From: Ferdinandcohnia sp047238305
GTDB taxonomy: Bacteria; Bacillota; Bacilli; Bacillales; Bacillaceae_L
Direction of reading: 5' to 3'
NCBI RefSeq assembly: GCF_047238305.1
Contig: NZ_JBDFMO010000001.1
Location: 3,658,001 to 3,722,000, forward strand
DNA: 64,000 nucleotides
The notes beneath the pieces are model-generated. The model saw nothing but the letters and a program-made list of their open reading frames with translations, was not told where the DNA came from and searched no databases. Position numbers and translations under genes: made by a program. This document shows positions 17,280-27,142 of this stretch, one piece after another (position 1 is the stretch's first letter; every line of letters starts with the position of its first letter).

Positions 17280-18374
17280 TCACCTCGTCTCCTCTTTACG
17301 CTCCTTTGCTCGTAATTGACCACAGGCAGCATCGATATCATGACCTTGTTCACGTCGAATTGTGACATTCACACCATGCTTCTTTAATGTCTTTTCAAAT
17401 TCAAAGATCTGCTCTCTTGGTGTTCTCACATAATCGCGTTCAGGAACATAATTGACGGGAATTAAATTAACATGACACTTAATTCCCTTTAATAGCTCCG
17501 CAAGTTCCTCAGCATGTTCAACTTGATCGTTGACACCACCAAACAACCCGTATTCAAAGCTAATTCTTCTCCCTGTTTTTTCAATATAGTAGCGTACTGC
17601 GTCCATTAGATCTGGCAGTTTATATGCGCGATTAATTGGCATCAATCTGCTTCTAATTTCTGTATTAGGTGCATGTAAAGAGATTGCAAAATTTATTTGT
17701 AATTTTTCATCTGCAAACTTATAGATTTTTGGGATGATTCCACTTGTAGAAACGGTAATATGACGTGCCCCAATATTTAGTCCTTTATCATGATTAATAA
17801 TTTTTAGGAATGAAAGCATTTGATCGTAATTATCAAATGGTTCACCAATACCCATAATGACTAAATGACTTACTCGCTCACCAAGTTCATCCAATGCTTT
17901 TTGAACCTTTACCACTTGGGCAACAATTTCGCCAGCCTCAAGATTTCGCTTTAGGCCACCTAATGTTGACGCACAGAAGGTACAGCCGATACGGCAACCA
18001 ACCTGTGTTGTCACACAAATTGAGTTCCCATAGCTATGTCTCATAAGAACTGTTTCAATCGAATATCCATCATGTAGTTCAAATAAAAACTTCATCGTTC
18101 CATCAGCCGATGTTTGCTGGATGATTGTTTTAAGTGTTGTTATTGTAAAATGTTCAGCAAGCTTTTGTCTTAGTACATTTGATAAGTTAGTCATCTCATC
18201 AAATGATGTTACCCGCTTTGTGTAGAGCCATTCAAAAATCTGATTTCCTCGAAATTTTTTCTCACCGTTTTCAATGAGCCAGTTTTCGATTTCTTCTAAT
18301 TGAAGAGAATAAATGGATGGTTTCGAATTTGGTAAGTTTTGTTTTTTTCTTCTAGTTGTTTGTACTTCTTCCAA
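17280..18374 (-). CDS. rlmN: Dual-specificity 23S rRNA/tRNA C2-adenine methyltransferase RlmN
   Basis: Radical-SAM enzyme that methylates adenosine 2503 of 23S rRNA and position 37 of some tRNAs. The 364-residue product carries the cluster motif CRIGCTFC, with Cys127, Cys131 and Cys134, and the conserved C-terminal cysteine in CGQLRAKE. The start appears to be TTG at 18374, since no nearer ATG gives the conserved N-terminus; a GGGTG site lies 8 bases before it. It follows rsmB by 4 bases. Confidence 0.94.
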   Translation of the reverse strand: MEEVQTTRRKKQNLPNSKPSIYSLQLEEIENWLIENGEKKFRGNQIFEWLYTKRVTSFDEMTNLSNVLRQKLAEHFTITTLKTIIQQTSADGTMKFLFELHDGYSIETVLMRHSYGNSICVTTQVGCRIGCTFCASTLGGLKRNLEAGEIVAQVVKVQKALDELGERVSHLVIMGIGEPFDNYDQMLSFLKIINHDKGLNIGARHITVSTSGIIPKIYKFADEKLQINFAISLHAPNTEIRSRLMPINRAYKLPDLMDAVRYYIEKTGRRISFEYGLFGGVNDQVEHAEELAELLKGIKCHVNLIPVNYVPERDYVRTPREQIFEFEKTLKKHGVNVTIRREQGHDIDAACGQLRAKERKEETR

Positions 18375-18378
18375 TACT

Positions 18379-19722
18379 TTACACCCGCTTTCTTAATCTT
18401 GCAATATAAAATCCATCCGTTCCAAAATAATGTGGATAAAGCTGAAGTTGTCCATTTTTAAGATATGGCTTCACTATTTCAGGCAGGTAATTTTCTATTG
18501 TTTCATCTAACATAAAATCTCCATTTTGTTCAAGGAAGGCTTTAATGACACCTTCATTTTCTTCGTACTCTATTGTACATGTGCTATACACGAGTATACC
18601 ATCTTTTTTTAATAAAGTTGAAACCTCATTTAAAATGTCTAATTGTATTTTTGCAAGGTTTCCATTGTCTAATTCTGATTTTGCATATTTTATGTCTGGC
18701 TTTCTTCTAATAACCCCAAAACCTGAACAAGGGGCATCAACGAGAATCTTATCAAAACGTTGTGCTTTGAAAACTTCGCTTGCGTTTCTACTATCAAGTG
18801 CTTTTGTCTCCACATTTTCAAGCCCCAAGCGGTTTACGGCTTCATTTATTAATTTAACTTTATGTTTATGGAGATCTATCGAAAAAACCTTACCTGTATT
18901 GTCCAGTAATTCAGCAATATGTGTTGTTTTACCACCAGGTGCAGCGCAGCTGTCAAGAATTTGATCGTCTTTTTCAACACCAAGAGCACGGGCCACAAGC
19001 ATGGAACTTTCATCCTGGATGGTAAGATAGCCTTCCTTAAAGGCTTTTGCATGGACTAGATTTCCTCGAGTAGCTTTAATAGCATCAACAGAAACGGTAC
19101 CCTCTTCCGCTTCGATTCCATCTTCTTTAAGCATTTGAATAAGCTCGTCTCGCGTTGTCAATACACGATTGACACGGGCAGTTTGTTCTGGAGGAGTACA
19201 ATTGATCTCACACATTTTTCGAGTTTCTTCCATTCCAATTTGCCGGACCCATCGCTTAACAAGCCATAGTGGGTGACTCGTTTCAATTGCGAGTCGTTCC
19301 ACATCATCTTTAAGTTGATCTAGTGAAGGCAAACCCTCGCGTTGGACGGAACGTAGCACTCCATTTACAAGTGAAGCCGTTCCTTTATGTCCTCTTTTTT
19401 TGGCGATTTCGACCGCTTCAAAAAAGATCGCCCGTTCTGGTACTCTGTCTAAAAAAACCATTTGGTAGAGGGAAAGCCTTAATAGGATTCTTACCCATTG
19501 ATCAAGCTTTTTACTCTTCTTTAAAAATGGAGCTAAATAATAATCGAGTGTATCGCGACGTTGGATCGTACCGTAAACAATCTCGGTGAGCAGCCCTACA
19601 TCTTTCCCTTTTACCTCATGCTTTTTAATCATTTGGTTCAAGAGGATATTGCTATATGCCTGGTTTTTCTCAATTTGTAATAATATTTCAAGTGCTACAT
19701 TTCGAACATTAGTCTTCGTCAT
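18379..19722 (-). CDS. rsmB: 16S rRNA m5C967 methyltransferase RsmB
   Basis: Methylates cytosine 967 of 16S rRNA using SAM. The 447-residue length equals B. subtilis RsmB. An N-terminal NusB-like RNA-binding domain (to about 140) is followed by the methyltransferase domain with the SAM motif CAAPGGKT, the DAPCSGFG motif and the catalytic cysteine in STCTIEYEENE. The start overlaps the last 14 bases of fmt. It is part of the priA-def-fmt-rsmB-rlmN-prpC-prkC-rsgA-rpe run. Confidence 0.96.
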   Translation of the reverse strand: MTKTNVRNVALEILLQIEKNQAYSNILLNQMIKKHEVKGKDVGLLTEIVYGTIQRRDTLDYYLAPFLKKSKKLDQWVRILLRLSLYQMVFLDRVPERAIFFEAVEIAKKRGHKGTASLVNGVLRSVQREGLPSLDQLKDDVERLAIETSHPLWLVKRWVRQIGMEETRKMCEINCTPPEQTARVNRVLTTRDELIQMLKEDGIEAEEGTVSVDAIKATRGNLVHAKAFKEGYLTIQDESSMLVARALGVEKDDQILDSCAAPGGKTTHIAELLDNTGKVFSIDLHKHKVKLINEAVNRLGLENVETKALDSRNASEVFKAQRFDKILVDAPCSGFGVIRRKPDIKYAKSELDNGNLAKIQLDILNEVSTLLKKDGILVYSTCTIEYEENEGVIKAFLEQNGDFMLDETIENYLPEIVKPYLKNGQLQLYPHYFGTDGFYIARLRKRV

Positions 19723-20662
19723 CGTTGTCTCCTAACTGAGTCCCTACCTGTAAATCTGCCCCCATTAAAAATTGCGCTGCAGTCATCTTTTTCTTTCCGG
19801 CAGGCTGGAGTTGAGTGATTTTTATAAAAGTAGTATTCCCAGTCGAAACAATAAAGCCATCTTTTTCAATTGAAGCAACAGTACCGCAGGGTTTTGATGT
19901 AGAGGATGGTATCTTTTCTCCCCACCAGATTTTCATGACCTCTCCATGTAATGTGGTATATGCAACAGGCCAAGGGTGGAGCCCGCGGATATGGTTATAA
20001 ATATCCTCTCCATCTTTAGTCCAATCTATCTTTTCCTGTTCGCGTTTAATGTTTGAAGCAAATGTTGCCTTGGAATCATCCTGCTTTATCGGCGTGATTT
20101 TATTATCTAAAAGTAAAGGCAGGGTTTCCGATAAAAGCTTGGAACCAGCCACACTTAATTTGTCATGTAATGAACCAACATGGTCTGTCTCTAAAATTGG
20201 GATTTCTACTTGTGTTAAAATATCCCCTGCATCAAGCTTTTCAACCATATACATAATGGTAACACCTGTTTTTTTCTTTCCTTGAAGGAGTGAATAATGA
20301 ATCGGCGCTCCTCCTCTTAGCTCAGGTAGTAAAGATGCATGTACATTTATACATCCATACTTAGGAGCTTCCAGTAGTTCTTTTGGAAGGATTTGCCCAA
20401 ATGCCGCAGTTATGATTAAATCGGGCTTATAGCTTAACACTTGTTCGATTTCTTGTTGTTCTCTTATTTTATTTGGTTGTAGGACTGGGATATTATGTGT
20501 TAACGCCTCAACTTTAACAGGTGGTGGTGTTAACACTCTTTTTCTTCCTACTGGTCTATCCGGTTGTGTCACAACAGCTACAACCTCGTAGCCATCCTCT
20601 ATTATTTGACGTAAAACAGGTACTGAAAAGTCCGGGGTACCCATAAATACAATACGTTCCAT
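19709..20662 (-). CDS. fmt: Methionyl-tRNA formyltransferase
   Basis: Formylates initiator Met-tRNA with 10-formyl-tetrahydrofolate, needed for bacterial translation start. The 317-residue protein has the start VFMGTPDFSVPVL and the catalytic segment GCINVHASLLPELRGG with the invariant Asn, His and downstream Asp in LDAGDIL. The C-terminal tRNA-binding domain follows. It is placed 8 bases after def, pairing the enzymes that add and remove the formyl group. Confidence 0.97.
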   Translation of the reverse strand: MERIVFMGTPDFSVPVLRQIIEDGYEVVAVVTQPDRPVGRKRVLTPPPVKVEALTHNIPVLQPNKIREQQEIEQVLSYKPDLIITAAFGQILPKELLEAPKYGCINVHASLLPELRGGAPIHYSLLQGKKKTGVTIMYMVEKLDAGDILTQVEIPILETDHVGSLHDKLSVAGSKLLSETLPLLLDNKITPIKQDDSKATFASNIKREQEKIDWTKDGEDIYNHIRGLHPWPVAYTTLHGEVMKIWWGEKIPSSTSKPCGTVASIEKDGFIVSTGNTTFIKITQLQPAGKKKMTAAQFLMGADLQVGTQLGDNDDED

Positions 20663-20670
20663 ATCATTAC

Positions 20671-21144
20671 CTACCCTTCAATTTCTCCTTCTTCATAAAA
20701 ACGGTTCACCTTTGAGGTAAATAAAATACCGTGAAGATGATCAATTTCATGCTGAATGGCTCTAGCTAAGAAATCTCTTGCCTCAAATACGTATATTTTT
20801 CCTCTTCGGTTTTGAGCTCTCACCTTAATGTAATCATAACGGGTTACTTCACCAAAAAGGTCCGGAAAACTTAGACAGCCTTCTGGACCAACCTGTTCCC
20901 CTTTTTGCTCAAGGATCACGGGATTTATCAATTCAATGAGTCCACTCTCGTCTCCTATATCAACGATCGCGATTTGTTTTGCAACTCCAACTTGAGGAGC
21001 TGCTAAGCCAACACCGTCCGCCTCAAGCATTGTATCATACATATCTTTGATTAATTTCGATAATTTTCGATCAAAGGTTGTCACCTTTTCACATTCTACT
21101 TCGAGTATTTCATTTGGATATTTAACAATTGGTAATAAAGACAA
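20671..21144 (-). CDS. def: Peptide deformylase
   Basis: Metalloenzyme that removes the formyl group from nascent proteins. The three family motifs are intact in the 157-residue product: GVGLAAPQVG (44-53), EGCLSFP with Cys90, and QHEIDHLHG with His132, Glu133 and His136. The start ATG at 21144 has a GGAGG-like site. It lies 59 bases after priA. Confidence 0.97.
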   Translation of the reverse strand: MSLLPIVKYPNEILEVECEKVTTFDRKLSKLIKDMYDTMLEADGVGLAAPQVGVAKQIAIVDIGDESGLIELINPVILEQKGEQVGPEGCLSFPDLFGEVTRYDYIKVRAQNRRGKIYVFEARDFLARAIQHEIDHLHGILFTSKVNRFYEEGEIEG

Positions 21145-21203
21145 GCGAGTTCCTCCAACATTCTACTTTTTTACTAGTCTCTCTCTTTTTTCTCAACTTT
21201 AAA

Positions 21204-23618
21204 CTACATCATAATATATGGGTTTAAGTCAATTGATAATGTGAGTGAGTTTTGTGCAATTTCTCTTTGGTAACGATCCAAAATCCCTTTTAAAAGCTTA
21301 TTCAGATTTGGCTCATTTTTGTATTTTATCATGCATTGATATCGATATCTATTATTAATTCGGGCAATCGGTGAGGTCACCGGACCTAAGATGATGGATT
21401 GATTGGATAAAGAATTTCTTAAATAGATTGCAATTTTCTCAGCAACATCCACCGTTTTCGTAAGCTCGGGATGAGTTATTGTGACTAATGCCAAATAGTA
21501 AAAAGGTGGATAAGCATGAGCCTTCCTTATGCGCATTTCATTTTGATAGAATCCATCATAATTATGATGACTTGCAAGTTCGATGCTATAATGCTCAGGT
21601 GTATAGCTTTGAATGACAACCTCACCAGGTAACTCATGGCGTCCCGCTCTTCCACTAACCTGTGTGAGAAGCTGAAATGTTTTTTCTGAGGAACGAAAAT
21701 CGGGTAGATTGAGCATCGTATCTGCAGTGAGTACGCCAACTAATGTGACATTCGGAAAATCTAATCCCTTTGCAATCATTTGTGTTCCTAATAAAATATC
21801 CGCTCTTCCTTCACCGAATTCCTTCAATAATTTCTCATGGGACCCTTTTCGACTCGTTGTATCGACGTCCATTCGGATTACCCTTGCTTCAGGTAAAACT
21901 TTTGCAAGTTCTTCTTCGACCTTTTGCGTACCCGTTCCAAAAAAACGGATATGTTCACTACCGCATTCATTACATGTATTAGGCATGAATGTTTCATAGC
22001 CACAATAATGACATTTCAAGCGGTGATGTGGTCGGTGATAAGTTAATGAAATATCACAATGCGGGCAATTTGCGACATAGCCACAATCTCTACACATAAC
22101 GAAAGAAGAGTGTCCACGTTTATTTAAAAATAAAACCGACTGTTCGTTTCGTTCAAGTCTTGTTGTTAATTTTTCAAAAAGGGCACCTGAAAACATCGAA
22201 CGATTTCCATTACGTAACTCCTCACGCATATCGACAATTTCAACAGTCGGCAACGGTCTATGATTGACTCGCTCCTTTAATGTAAGAAGTTCATAGACAT
22301 TTTTTGAAGCACGTGCAAAGGATTCAAGAGTGGGTGTTGCACTTCCTAAAATGACAGGAGCATTATGCAACTGACCACGAAAAATCGCGACGTCTCTCGC
22401 ATGGTATCTTGGATTATCTTCCTGCTTATAGCTTGACTCATGTTCTTCATCAATGATAATGATCCCAATATTTTCAAACGGAGCAAATATCGCAGATCTT
22501 GCTCCAACTACAACACTTACTTCCTTACGATAAATTTTTCGCCATTCATCGTATTTCTCGCCAATACCGAGTCCACTATGCATCACAGCAACGCGGGAAC
22601 CAAAGCGTCCCTTGAATCGACTTACCATCTGTGGCGTTAGGGAAATTTCAGGAACAAGGACAATCGCTTCTTTTCCCTTTTTTAGGACAGCGTCAATAGC
22701 CTGCATATAAACCTCGGTCTTTCCACTTCCGGTAACACCATACATTAAAAATACCTTATGGAGGACATCTTCGATTGAAGCAAGAACCGGAGAGATGGCC
22801 TTTTGCTGTTCACTTGTCAAGGGCATTGGTGTCGTTTGCTCAAAATGCTTGTCCGCATAAGGATCTCGATAAACTTCAACATTTTGTTCGGAAATATACC
22901 CTTTCTTCACCATTGTTCGAATTGTACTGTCCGTTACACCAACCTCTTGCAAAAGTTCCTTTAAAAAGATTGGCTGATTATTTTTCAGAAAAAATTCAAG
23001 TACTTGTTTTTGTTTTTTTGCTGTCGCCGGTAGCTCCTGGACCACATTTTCAGTTTCTTCTATCGAGAGTGATAGCTGCACCTGTTTCATTGTTTTCTTA
23101 TTGCTACGATTTTTTACCTTGTAGACAACCTCGAGAAGTCCTTTTTTAATATCTTTTTGGTAAATATGCAATAAATCATTTTTTTCAGCCTCTTCCCAAT
23201 GAACCTCATCATTCTTTTCAAAAGAAGCCTGAATCGCCGGATCTAAATCCTGTCTTTTTGATGAGTCAAGAAGTCTTATTTCCTTCTCATATTTCGCCCG
23301 CATGGCGGATGGAAGCATTGCTTGTAAAGCAGATATTGTAAAGCATAGTGTTTTTTCCGTTAACCATTTGCCAATATGAAGAAGCTCTTCGTTCAAAGCA
23401 GGTGTGAGGTCAAGCACGGTGTGAATTTCCTTCAGCTTATTTACTTCGGCCTTGTTTGATAGACTCATAACAAACCCCTGTACTTTACGAGGACCAAATG
23501 GCACGACTACCCTCATCCCAGGCACAATCATGTCACTCCATTTGTCAGGAACGATGTAATCATATGGTTTATCTGTTTGCATGGCAGGAACATCGACTAT
23601 AATGCTAGCAATTTTCAT
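21204..23618 (-). CDS. priA: Primosomal replication restart helicase PriA
   Basis: DEAD-box helicase that reloads the replisome on repaired forks. The 804-residue product is of normal length. It has an N-terminal DNA-binding domain, Walker A GVTGSGKT, the DEEH box, and an inserted zinc region with CRDCGY, CPHC, CHYCGY and CNECG cysteine pairs, followed by the second helicase lobe ending in VSGRAGRH. Its ATG overlaps the coaBC stop by one base, so the two are coupled. Confidence 0.96.
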   Translation of the reverse strand: MKIASIIVDVPAMQTDKPYDYIVPDKWSDMIVPGMRVVVPFGPRKVQGFVMSLSNKAEVNKLKEIHTVLDLTPALNEELLHIGKWLTEKTLCFTISALQAMLPSAMRAKYEKEIRLLDSSKRQDLDPAIQASFEKNDEVHWEEAEKNDLLHIYQKDIKKGLLEVVYKVKNRSNKKTMKQVQLSLSIEETENVVQELPATAKKQKQVLEFFLKNNQPIFLKELLQEVGVTDSTIRTMVKKGYISEQNVEVYRDPYADKHFEQTTPMPLTSEQQKAISPVLASIEDVLHKVFLMYGVTGSGKTEVYMQAIDAVLKKGKEAIVLVPEISLTPQMVSRFKGRFGSRVAVMHSGLGIGEKYDEWRKIYRKEVSVVVGARSAIFAPFENIGIIIIDEEHESSYKQEDNPRYHARDVAIFRGQLHNAPVILGSATPTLESFARASKNVYELLTLKERVNHRPLPTVEIVDMREELRNGNRSMFSGALFEKLTTRLERNEQSVLFLNKRGHSSFVMCRDCGYVANCPHCDISLTYHRPHHRLKCHYCGYETFMPNTCNECGSEHIRFFGTGTQKVEEELAKVLPEARVIRMDVDTTSRKGSHEKLLKEFGEGRADILLGTQMIAKGLDFPNVTLVGVLTADTMLNLPDFRSSEKTFQLLTQVSGRAGRHELPGEVVIQSYTPEHYSIELASHHNYDGFYQNEMRIRKAHAYPPFYYLALVTITHPELTKTVDVAEKIAIYLRNSLSNQSIILGPVTSPIARINNRYRYQCMIKYKNEPNLNKLLKGILDRYQREIAQNSLTLSIDLNPYIMM

Positions 23619-24817
23619 TATATTTCGCCATCCATCATCAACTTCACTTCACGAAGTAATGCTTTAGAAACATCAAGCTTTGTCATCAACGGAAGTTCTT
23701 TGAAGGTTCCATCCTTTTTGTAGATTGTTACAAGATTTGTATCCGTACCAAATCCCGCTCCTTGTGTGGTTACATTATTTGCAACAATCATATCAAGATT
23801 TTTGGATGATAGTTTCCGTTTTGCATATTCATCAATATTGTCTGTCTCCGCTGCAAAACCGACTAAAAATTGGTGTTCCTTTTGTTTACCTAATGTTTTT
23901 AAAATATCAGTTGTTCTTTCAAGCTCTAAAACGAGATCCCCGCTCTTTTTTTTCATTTTCCCATCATAGACTTGCTTTGGACGATAATCTGCAACAGCTG
24001 CTGATTTAATGACAATATCACTTTGTTTATAAAAGGCCATGACTTGTGTAAACATCTCTTCTGCAGATTCAACACGAATAACTCTTACATTAGGGGGTGC
24101 CGGAAGAGTAGTCGGACCAGAAATTAAGGTTACTTCTGCACCCATATTATTTGCTGCTTCAGCTATGGCATAACCCATTTTTCCAGTAGAACGATTTGTA
24201 AAGAAACGAACGGGGTCAAGCCTTTCGCGAGTTGGTCCTGCCGTAATTAAGATCTTTTTACCTTGAAGTAATGGTAGCTCCGAAAAATGAGCAGTTATGA
24301 GTTCGACTATTTTTTCTGGCTCTTCAAGTCGCCCTTTTCCAACATATCCACAGGCTAAATAACCTTCTGACGGTTCAATAAATTGATACCCATCCTTAGC
24401 TAAAATTTCGATATTGCGTTTTACTGCTGGATGGTCATACATATGGACATTCATCGCCGGAGCAATCCAGACAGGAGCCGTGGTTGCAAGCAATGTGGTA
24501 GTAATCATATTATCTGCAATTCCATTTGCAAGCTTACCGATTGAATTTGCTGTTGCAGGTGCAACAACGACAAGATCAGCCCAATCAGCAAGGTCAATAT
24601 GAGCAATAACTGCAGGATTTTTTTCATCGAAGGTATCAAAGTACACATCACTTCTTGATAGTGCTTGGAATGTTAGCGGAGTGACAAATTTCATTGCAGA
24701 TTCACTCATGATCACTTTTACATTAGCCCCAGCTTGAGTTAGCTTGCTTGTTAATGCTGCAGCTTTATATACAGCAATCCCACCACTAACACAGAGTAGT
24801 ATATTTTTATTGAGCAT
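23618..24817 (-). CDS. coaBC: Bifunctional phosphopantothenoylcysteine decarboxylase / phosphopantothenate-cysteine ligase
   Basis: Two consecutive steps of coenzyme A synthesis in one 399-residue protein. The N-terminal FMN-dependent CoaC half has the VSGGIAVYKA start, PAMNVHMY and the catalytic GYLACGYVGKGRL segment. The C-terminal CoaB ligase half starts near residue 190 with ITAGPTRE and contains KSAAVADYRP. The frame opens upstream with a TTG at 24862, but that lies within the terminator. The ATG at 24817 has an AAGGGGG site and the family start. Confidence 0.95.
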   Translation of the reverse strand: MLNKNILLCVSGGIAVYKAAALTSKLTQAGANVKVIMSESAMKFVTPLTFQALSRSDVYFDTFDEKNPAVIAHIDLADWADLVVVAPATANSIGKLANGIADNMITTTLLATTAPVWIAPAMNVHMYDHPAVKRNIEILAKDGYQFIEPSEGYLACGYVGKGRLEEPEKIVELITAHFSELPLLQGKKILITAGPTRERLDPVRFFTNRSTGKMGYAIAEAANNMGAEVTLISGPTTLPAPPNVRVIRVESAEEMFTQVMAFYKQSDIVIKSAAVADYRPKQVYDGKMKKKSGDLVLELERTTDILKTLGKQKEHQFLVGFAAETDNIDEYAKRKLSSKNLDMIVANNVTTQGAGFGTDTNLVTIYKKDGTFKELPLMTKLDVSKALLREVKLMMDGEI

Positions 24818-24849
24818 TTGAATCCCCCTTAACAAAAAGCATATTTTGT

Positions 24850-24883
24850 AAAAAAATAACAACCTACAAGAGAGGTTGTTATT
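24850..24883 (-). terminator. Intrinsic terminator between rpoZ and coaBC
   Basis: A perfect 11-bp stem, AATAACAACCT pairing with AGGTTGTTATT around a 7-base loop, is followed by a run of T on the minus strand. It lies 6 bases after the rpoZ stop, so gmk-rpoZ transcripts probably end before coaBC. Confidence 0.82.
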
Positions 24884-24888
24884 TTCGG

Positions 24889-25122
24889 TTATTCATTAAT
24901 TGTTGGTGTTGTATCAACATCAGTCTTCTTATCAGTTGAATAAAAAAGAAGACCCGCATCGATTTCTTCTAGTGCTTTACCAACTGACTTAAAGGATACA
25001 GGATTCTGTACCATTCCATCATTTTTTTCTTGCATGACTCTTGCCCTTTTAGCAGCAACTGTCACAAGCGTATATTTGGAATTTAATTTATTTAATAATG
25101 AGTCAATAGATGGGTCTAACAT
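24889..25122 (-). CDS. rpoZ: DNA-directed RNA polymerase omega subunit
   Basis: Small subunit that helps RNA polymerase assembly. The 77-residue protein starts MLDPSIDSLLNKL and contains the conserved KRARVMQ and GKALEEIDAGL segments. The C-terminal tail is about ten residues longer than in B. subtilis. Its ATG overlaps the gmk stop by one base. Confidence 0.95.
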   Translation of the reverse strand: MLDPSIDSLLNKLNSKYTLVTVAAKRARVMQEKNDGMVQNPVSFKSVGKALEEIDAGLLFYSTDKKTDVDTTPTINE

Positions 25123-25739
25123 TAAAAATCAACCTCCAGCATTTGTTTATAGCGTCTTGCCACACGGTCGCGTCGACAATGTTCAGCAGTAACGATTGCA
25201 TTAATCCGATCGCAGGCAAGCTCAACTTGATCATTTTCAACCACATAATCATAAGCGTCCATCATTTCAATTTCTTCTTTTGCAACCTTCATTCTGTTAA
25301 GAATTAAATCATCAGTTTCAGTACCCCTCGTAACGATTCTGTTCTTTAATTCTTTCAGACTAGGTGGAGCTAAGAAAATGAATAAACCTTCTGGGAACGC
25401 TTTTCTTACTTGAAGTGCACCTTGAACTTCAATTTCTAGAAATACATCCTTCCCTTCTTGTAAGGTTGATTCGACATAATCAATTGGAGTTCCATAATAG
25501 TTCCCCACATACTCTGCCCATTCAAGAAGCTTGTTATTTTTGATTAATTCTTCAAACTCCTCTTTCGATTTAAAGAAATAATCGACACCATCCACTTCAC
25601 CTTCTCGAGGTTTTCTCGTGGTCATTGAAATGGAGTATTGAAATTTTGTATCAGGCTGTGAAAAAATGGCTTTTCGAACAGTTCCTTTTCCCACACCAGA
25701 TGGCCCTGATAGAACAATTAGTAAACCTCTTTCTTTCAT
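25122..25739 (-). CDS. gmk: Guanylate kinase
   Basis: Phosphorylates GMP to GDP with ATP; essential for guanine nucleotide supply and a (p)ppGpp target in Firmicutes. The 205-residue protein has the P-loop SGPSGVGKGT at 11-20, the GMP-binding TTRKPREGEVDG segment near 41-52, and the conserved GNYYGT motif. It is followed directly by rpoZ and preceded by remA after 12 bases. Confidence 0.97.
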   Translation of the reverse strand: MKERGLLIVLSGPSGVGKGTVRKAIFSQPDTKFQYSISMTTRKPREGEVDGVDYFFKSKEEFEELIKNNKLLEWAEYVGNYYGTPIDYVESTLQEGKDVFLEIEVQGALQVRKAFPEGLFIFLAPPSLKELKNRIVTRGTETDDLILNRMKVAKEEIEMMDAYDYVVENDQVELACDRINAIVTAEHCRRDRVARRYKQMLEVDF

Positions 25740-25751
25740 TCGTCCTTAACC

Positions 25752-26015
25752 CTACCCTTCGTCTGTTAGCTCTTCTTCTTTTGATAGTCTTTGTGCAACT
25801 GTCTCAGGCTGGACTGCAGATAGTATAATGTGGTCACTATCCATAATCATAACAGCGCGAGTCCTTCTTCCATATGTAGCATCAATGAGCATCCCTCGAT
25901 CCCTTGCATCTTGAATAATTCGCTTAATCGGAGCAGATTCAGGACTAACAATAGAAATAATTCTGTTGGCCGAGACAATATTCCCGAATCCGATATTTAT
26001 TAATTTGATTTGCAC
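25752..26015 (-). CDS. remA: Extracellular matrix regulatory protein RemA
   Basis: DNA-binding activator of biofilm matrix and osmoprotection genes in B. subtilis. The 87-residue product is highly conserved, with INIGFGNIVSANRIISIV, SAPIKRIIQDARDRG and DATYGRRTRAV. It lies between the YicC-family gene and gmk, as in B. subtilis. The short size and near-identity make the family call firm; the regulatory role in this organism is inferred from B. subtilis. Confidence 0.95.
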   Translation of the reverse strand: MQIKLINIGFGNIVSANRIISIVSPESAPIKRIIQDARDRGMLIDATYGRRTRAVMIMDSDHIILSAVQPETVAQRLSKEEELTDEG

Positions 26016-26075
26016 TTAATCTCCCCCATTATGTACCCCTCTATTTTTGCCGCGAAAATGGCTTACTAATCAAGC

Positions 26076-26954
26076 TTATTCAACATTTTGAACTTGCTCT
26101 TTTATTTTCTCTAATAAGCTTTTCATTTCCACTACATGTTTTGCAATTAAAGAATCATTTGCTTTTGAACCAATTGTATTGATCTCCCTATTCATTTCCT
26201 GAACGATAAAATCAAGCTTTCTACCAATAGGCTCATTTGTTTGGACAGTTTCCCTGAATTGACTTATATGGCTTTCAAGTCGTGTTAATTCTTCACTGAT
26301 ATCCGCTTTTTCCGCAAATAATGCAACTTCTGTAAGAATTCGATTATCATCAAATTCATTACCGATATACTCTTTAATTCTTTTTTCGATACGGTCACGA
26401 TAATGAGAAACTACGTTTGGTGCATATTCTTTGATCGTATGTATGTTCTCTTCAATTTGCCCAAGAAATAAAAAAATATCTTCGATTAACGCCTTACCTT
26501 CAACTTCTCTCATTTGTCTCAACTGCAGTGCTGCACTTTCAATAACCTCTAGAACGACGGTTTCCAGTTCCTGGTTTTCCGTTTCTTTTTCTTCAATGGA
26601 GAGAATATCTTCATTTGAAAGCAGCTGCCCGGTTGTGATTTGATCAGTAAGCTGGTATTTATCTTGGATTTGCTTTGTTGATGTTACTAAGGCTTCTAAT
26701 AATTCCCAATCAATGGAGACTGTTTTTGTAACAAGTCCTTCACCTTCGATTGTAAGAAATACCTCCACACGCCCTCTTTTTACATACTCGCCTATTGCTT
26801 TTTTTATTTTATCCTCAAGGAACAGTAGTTGTCTAGGTAATCTTACATTGATTTCACAGAATCGATGGTTTACAGATTTCAACTCAGCCTGTACGGAAAA
26901 TGCATTGGATTCTTTTATGGCACGTCCAAAACCTGTCATACTTGCAATCATCAT
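26076..26954 (-). CDS. yloC: YicC/YloC-family endoribonuclease
   Basis: A 292-residue YicC-family protein. E. coli YicC has been described as an endoribonuclease; the B. subtilis YloC role is less clear. The N-terminal YicC domain begins MTGFGRA and contains LKSVNHRFCEINVRLPR. The C-terminal DUF1732 region contains LDFIVQEMNREINTIGSKA. Two adjacent ATG codons at 26954 and 26951 are both possible starts. It is the first gene of the yloC-remA-gmk-rpoZ group. Confidence 0.9.
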   Translation of the reverse strand: MMIASMTGFGRAIKESNAFSVQAELKSVNHRFCEINVRLPRQLLFLEDKIKKAIGEYVKRGRVEVFLTIEGEGLVTKTVSIDWELLEALVTSTKQIQDKYQLTDQITTGQLLSNEDILSIEEKETENQELETVVLEVIESAALQLRQMREVEGKALIEDIFLFLGQIEENIHTIKEYAPNVVSHYRDRIEKRIKEYIGNEFDDNRILTEVALFAEKADISEELTRLESHISQFRETVQTNEPIGRKLDFIVQEMNREINTIGSKANDSLIAKHVVEMKSLLEKIKEQVQNVE

Positions 26955-27059
26955 ATCACATCCATTCCTTCATAACAGGTATTTCTTTATATGTACACGT
27001 TCATCATAACAATTTTTATTTTACCATTGTTTTTTAAAAGCGAATAGTTTTAAACCAAT

Positions 27060-27093
27060 GAAAAAAGGTAATAGAGTTTGAACTCCATCACCT
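27060..27093 (-). terminator. Terminator after the P-type ATPase gene
   Basis: A nearly perfect stem of about 12 pairs (AGGTGATGGAGT with ACTCTATTACCT, two G-U pairs) with a small loop is followed by TTTTTT on the minus strand. It lies 50 bases after the ATPase stop. Confidence 0.8.
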
Positions 27094-27142
27094 CATGAAT
27101 TATAACACAGTTTTATGTTTAAATTCCAAGTCTTGCTCGAAT

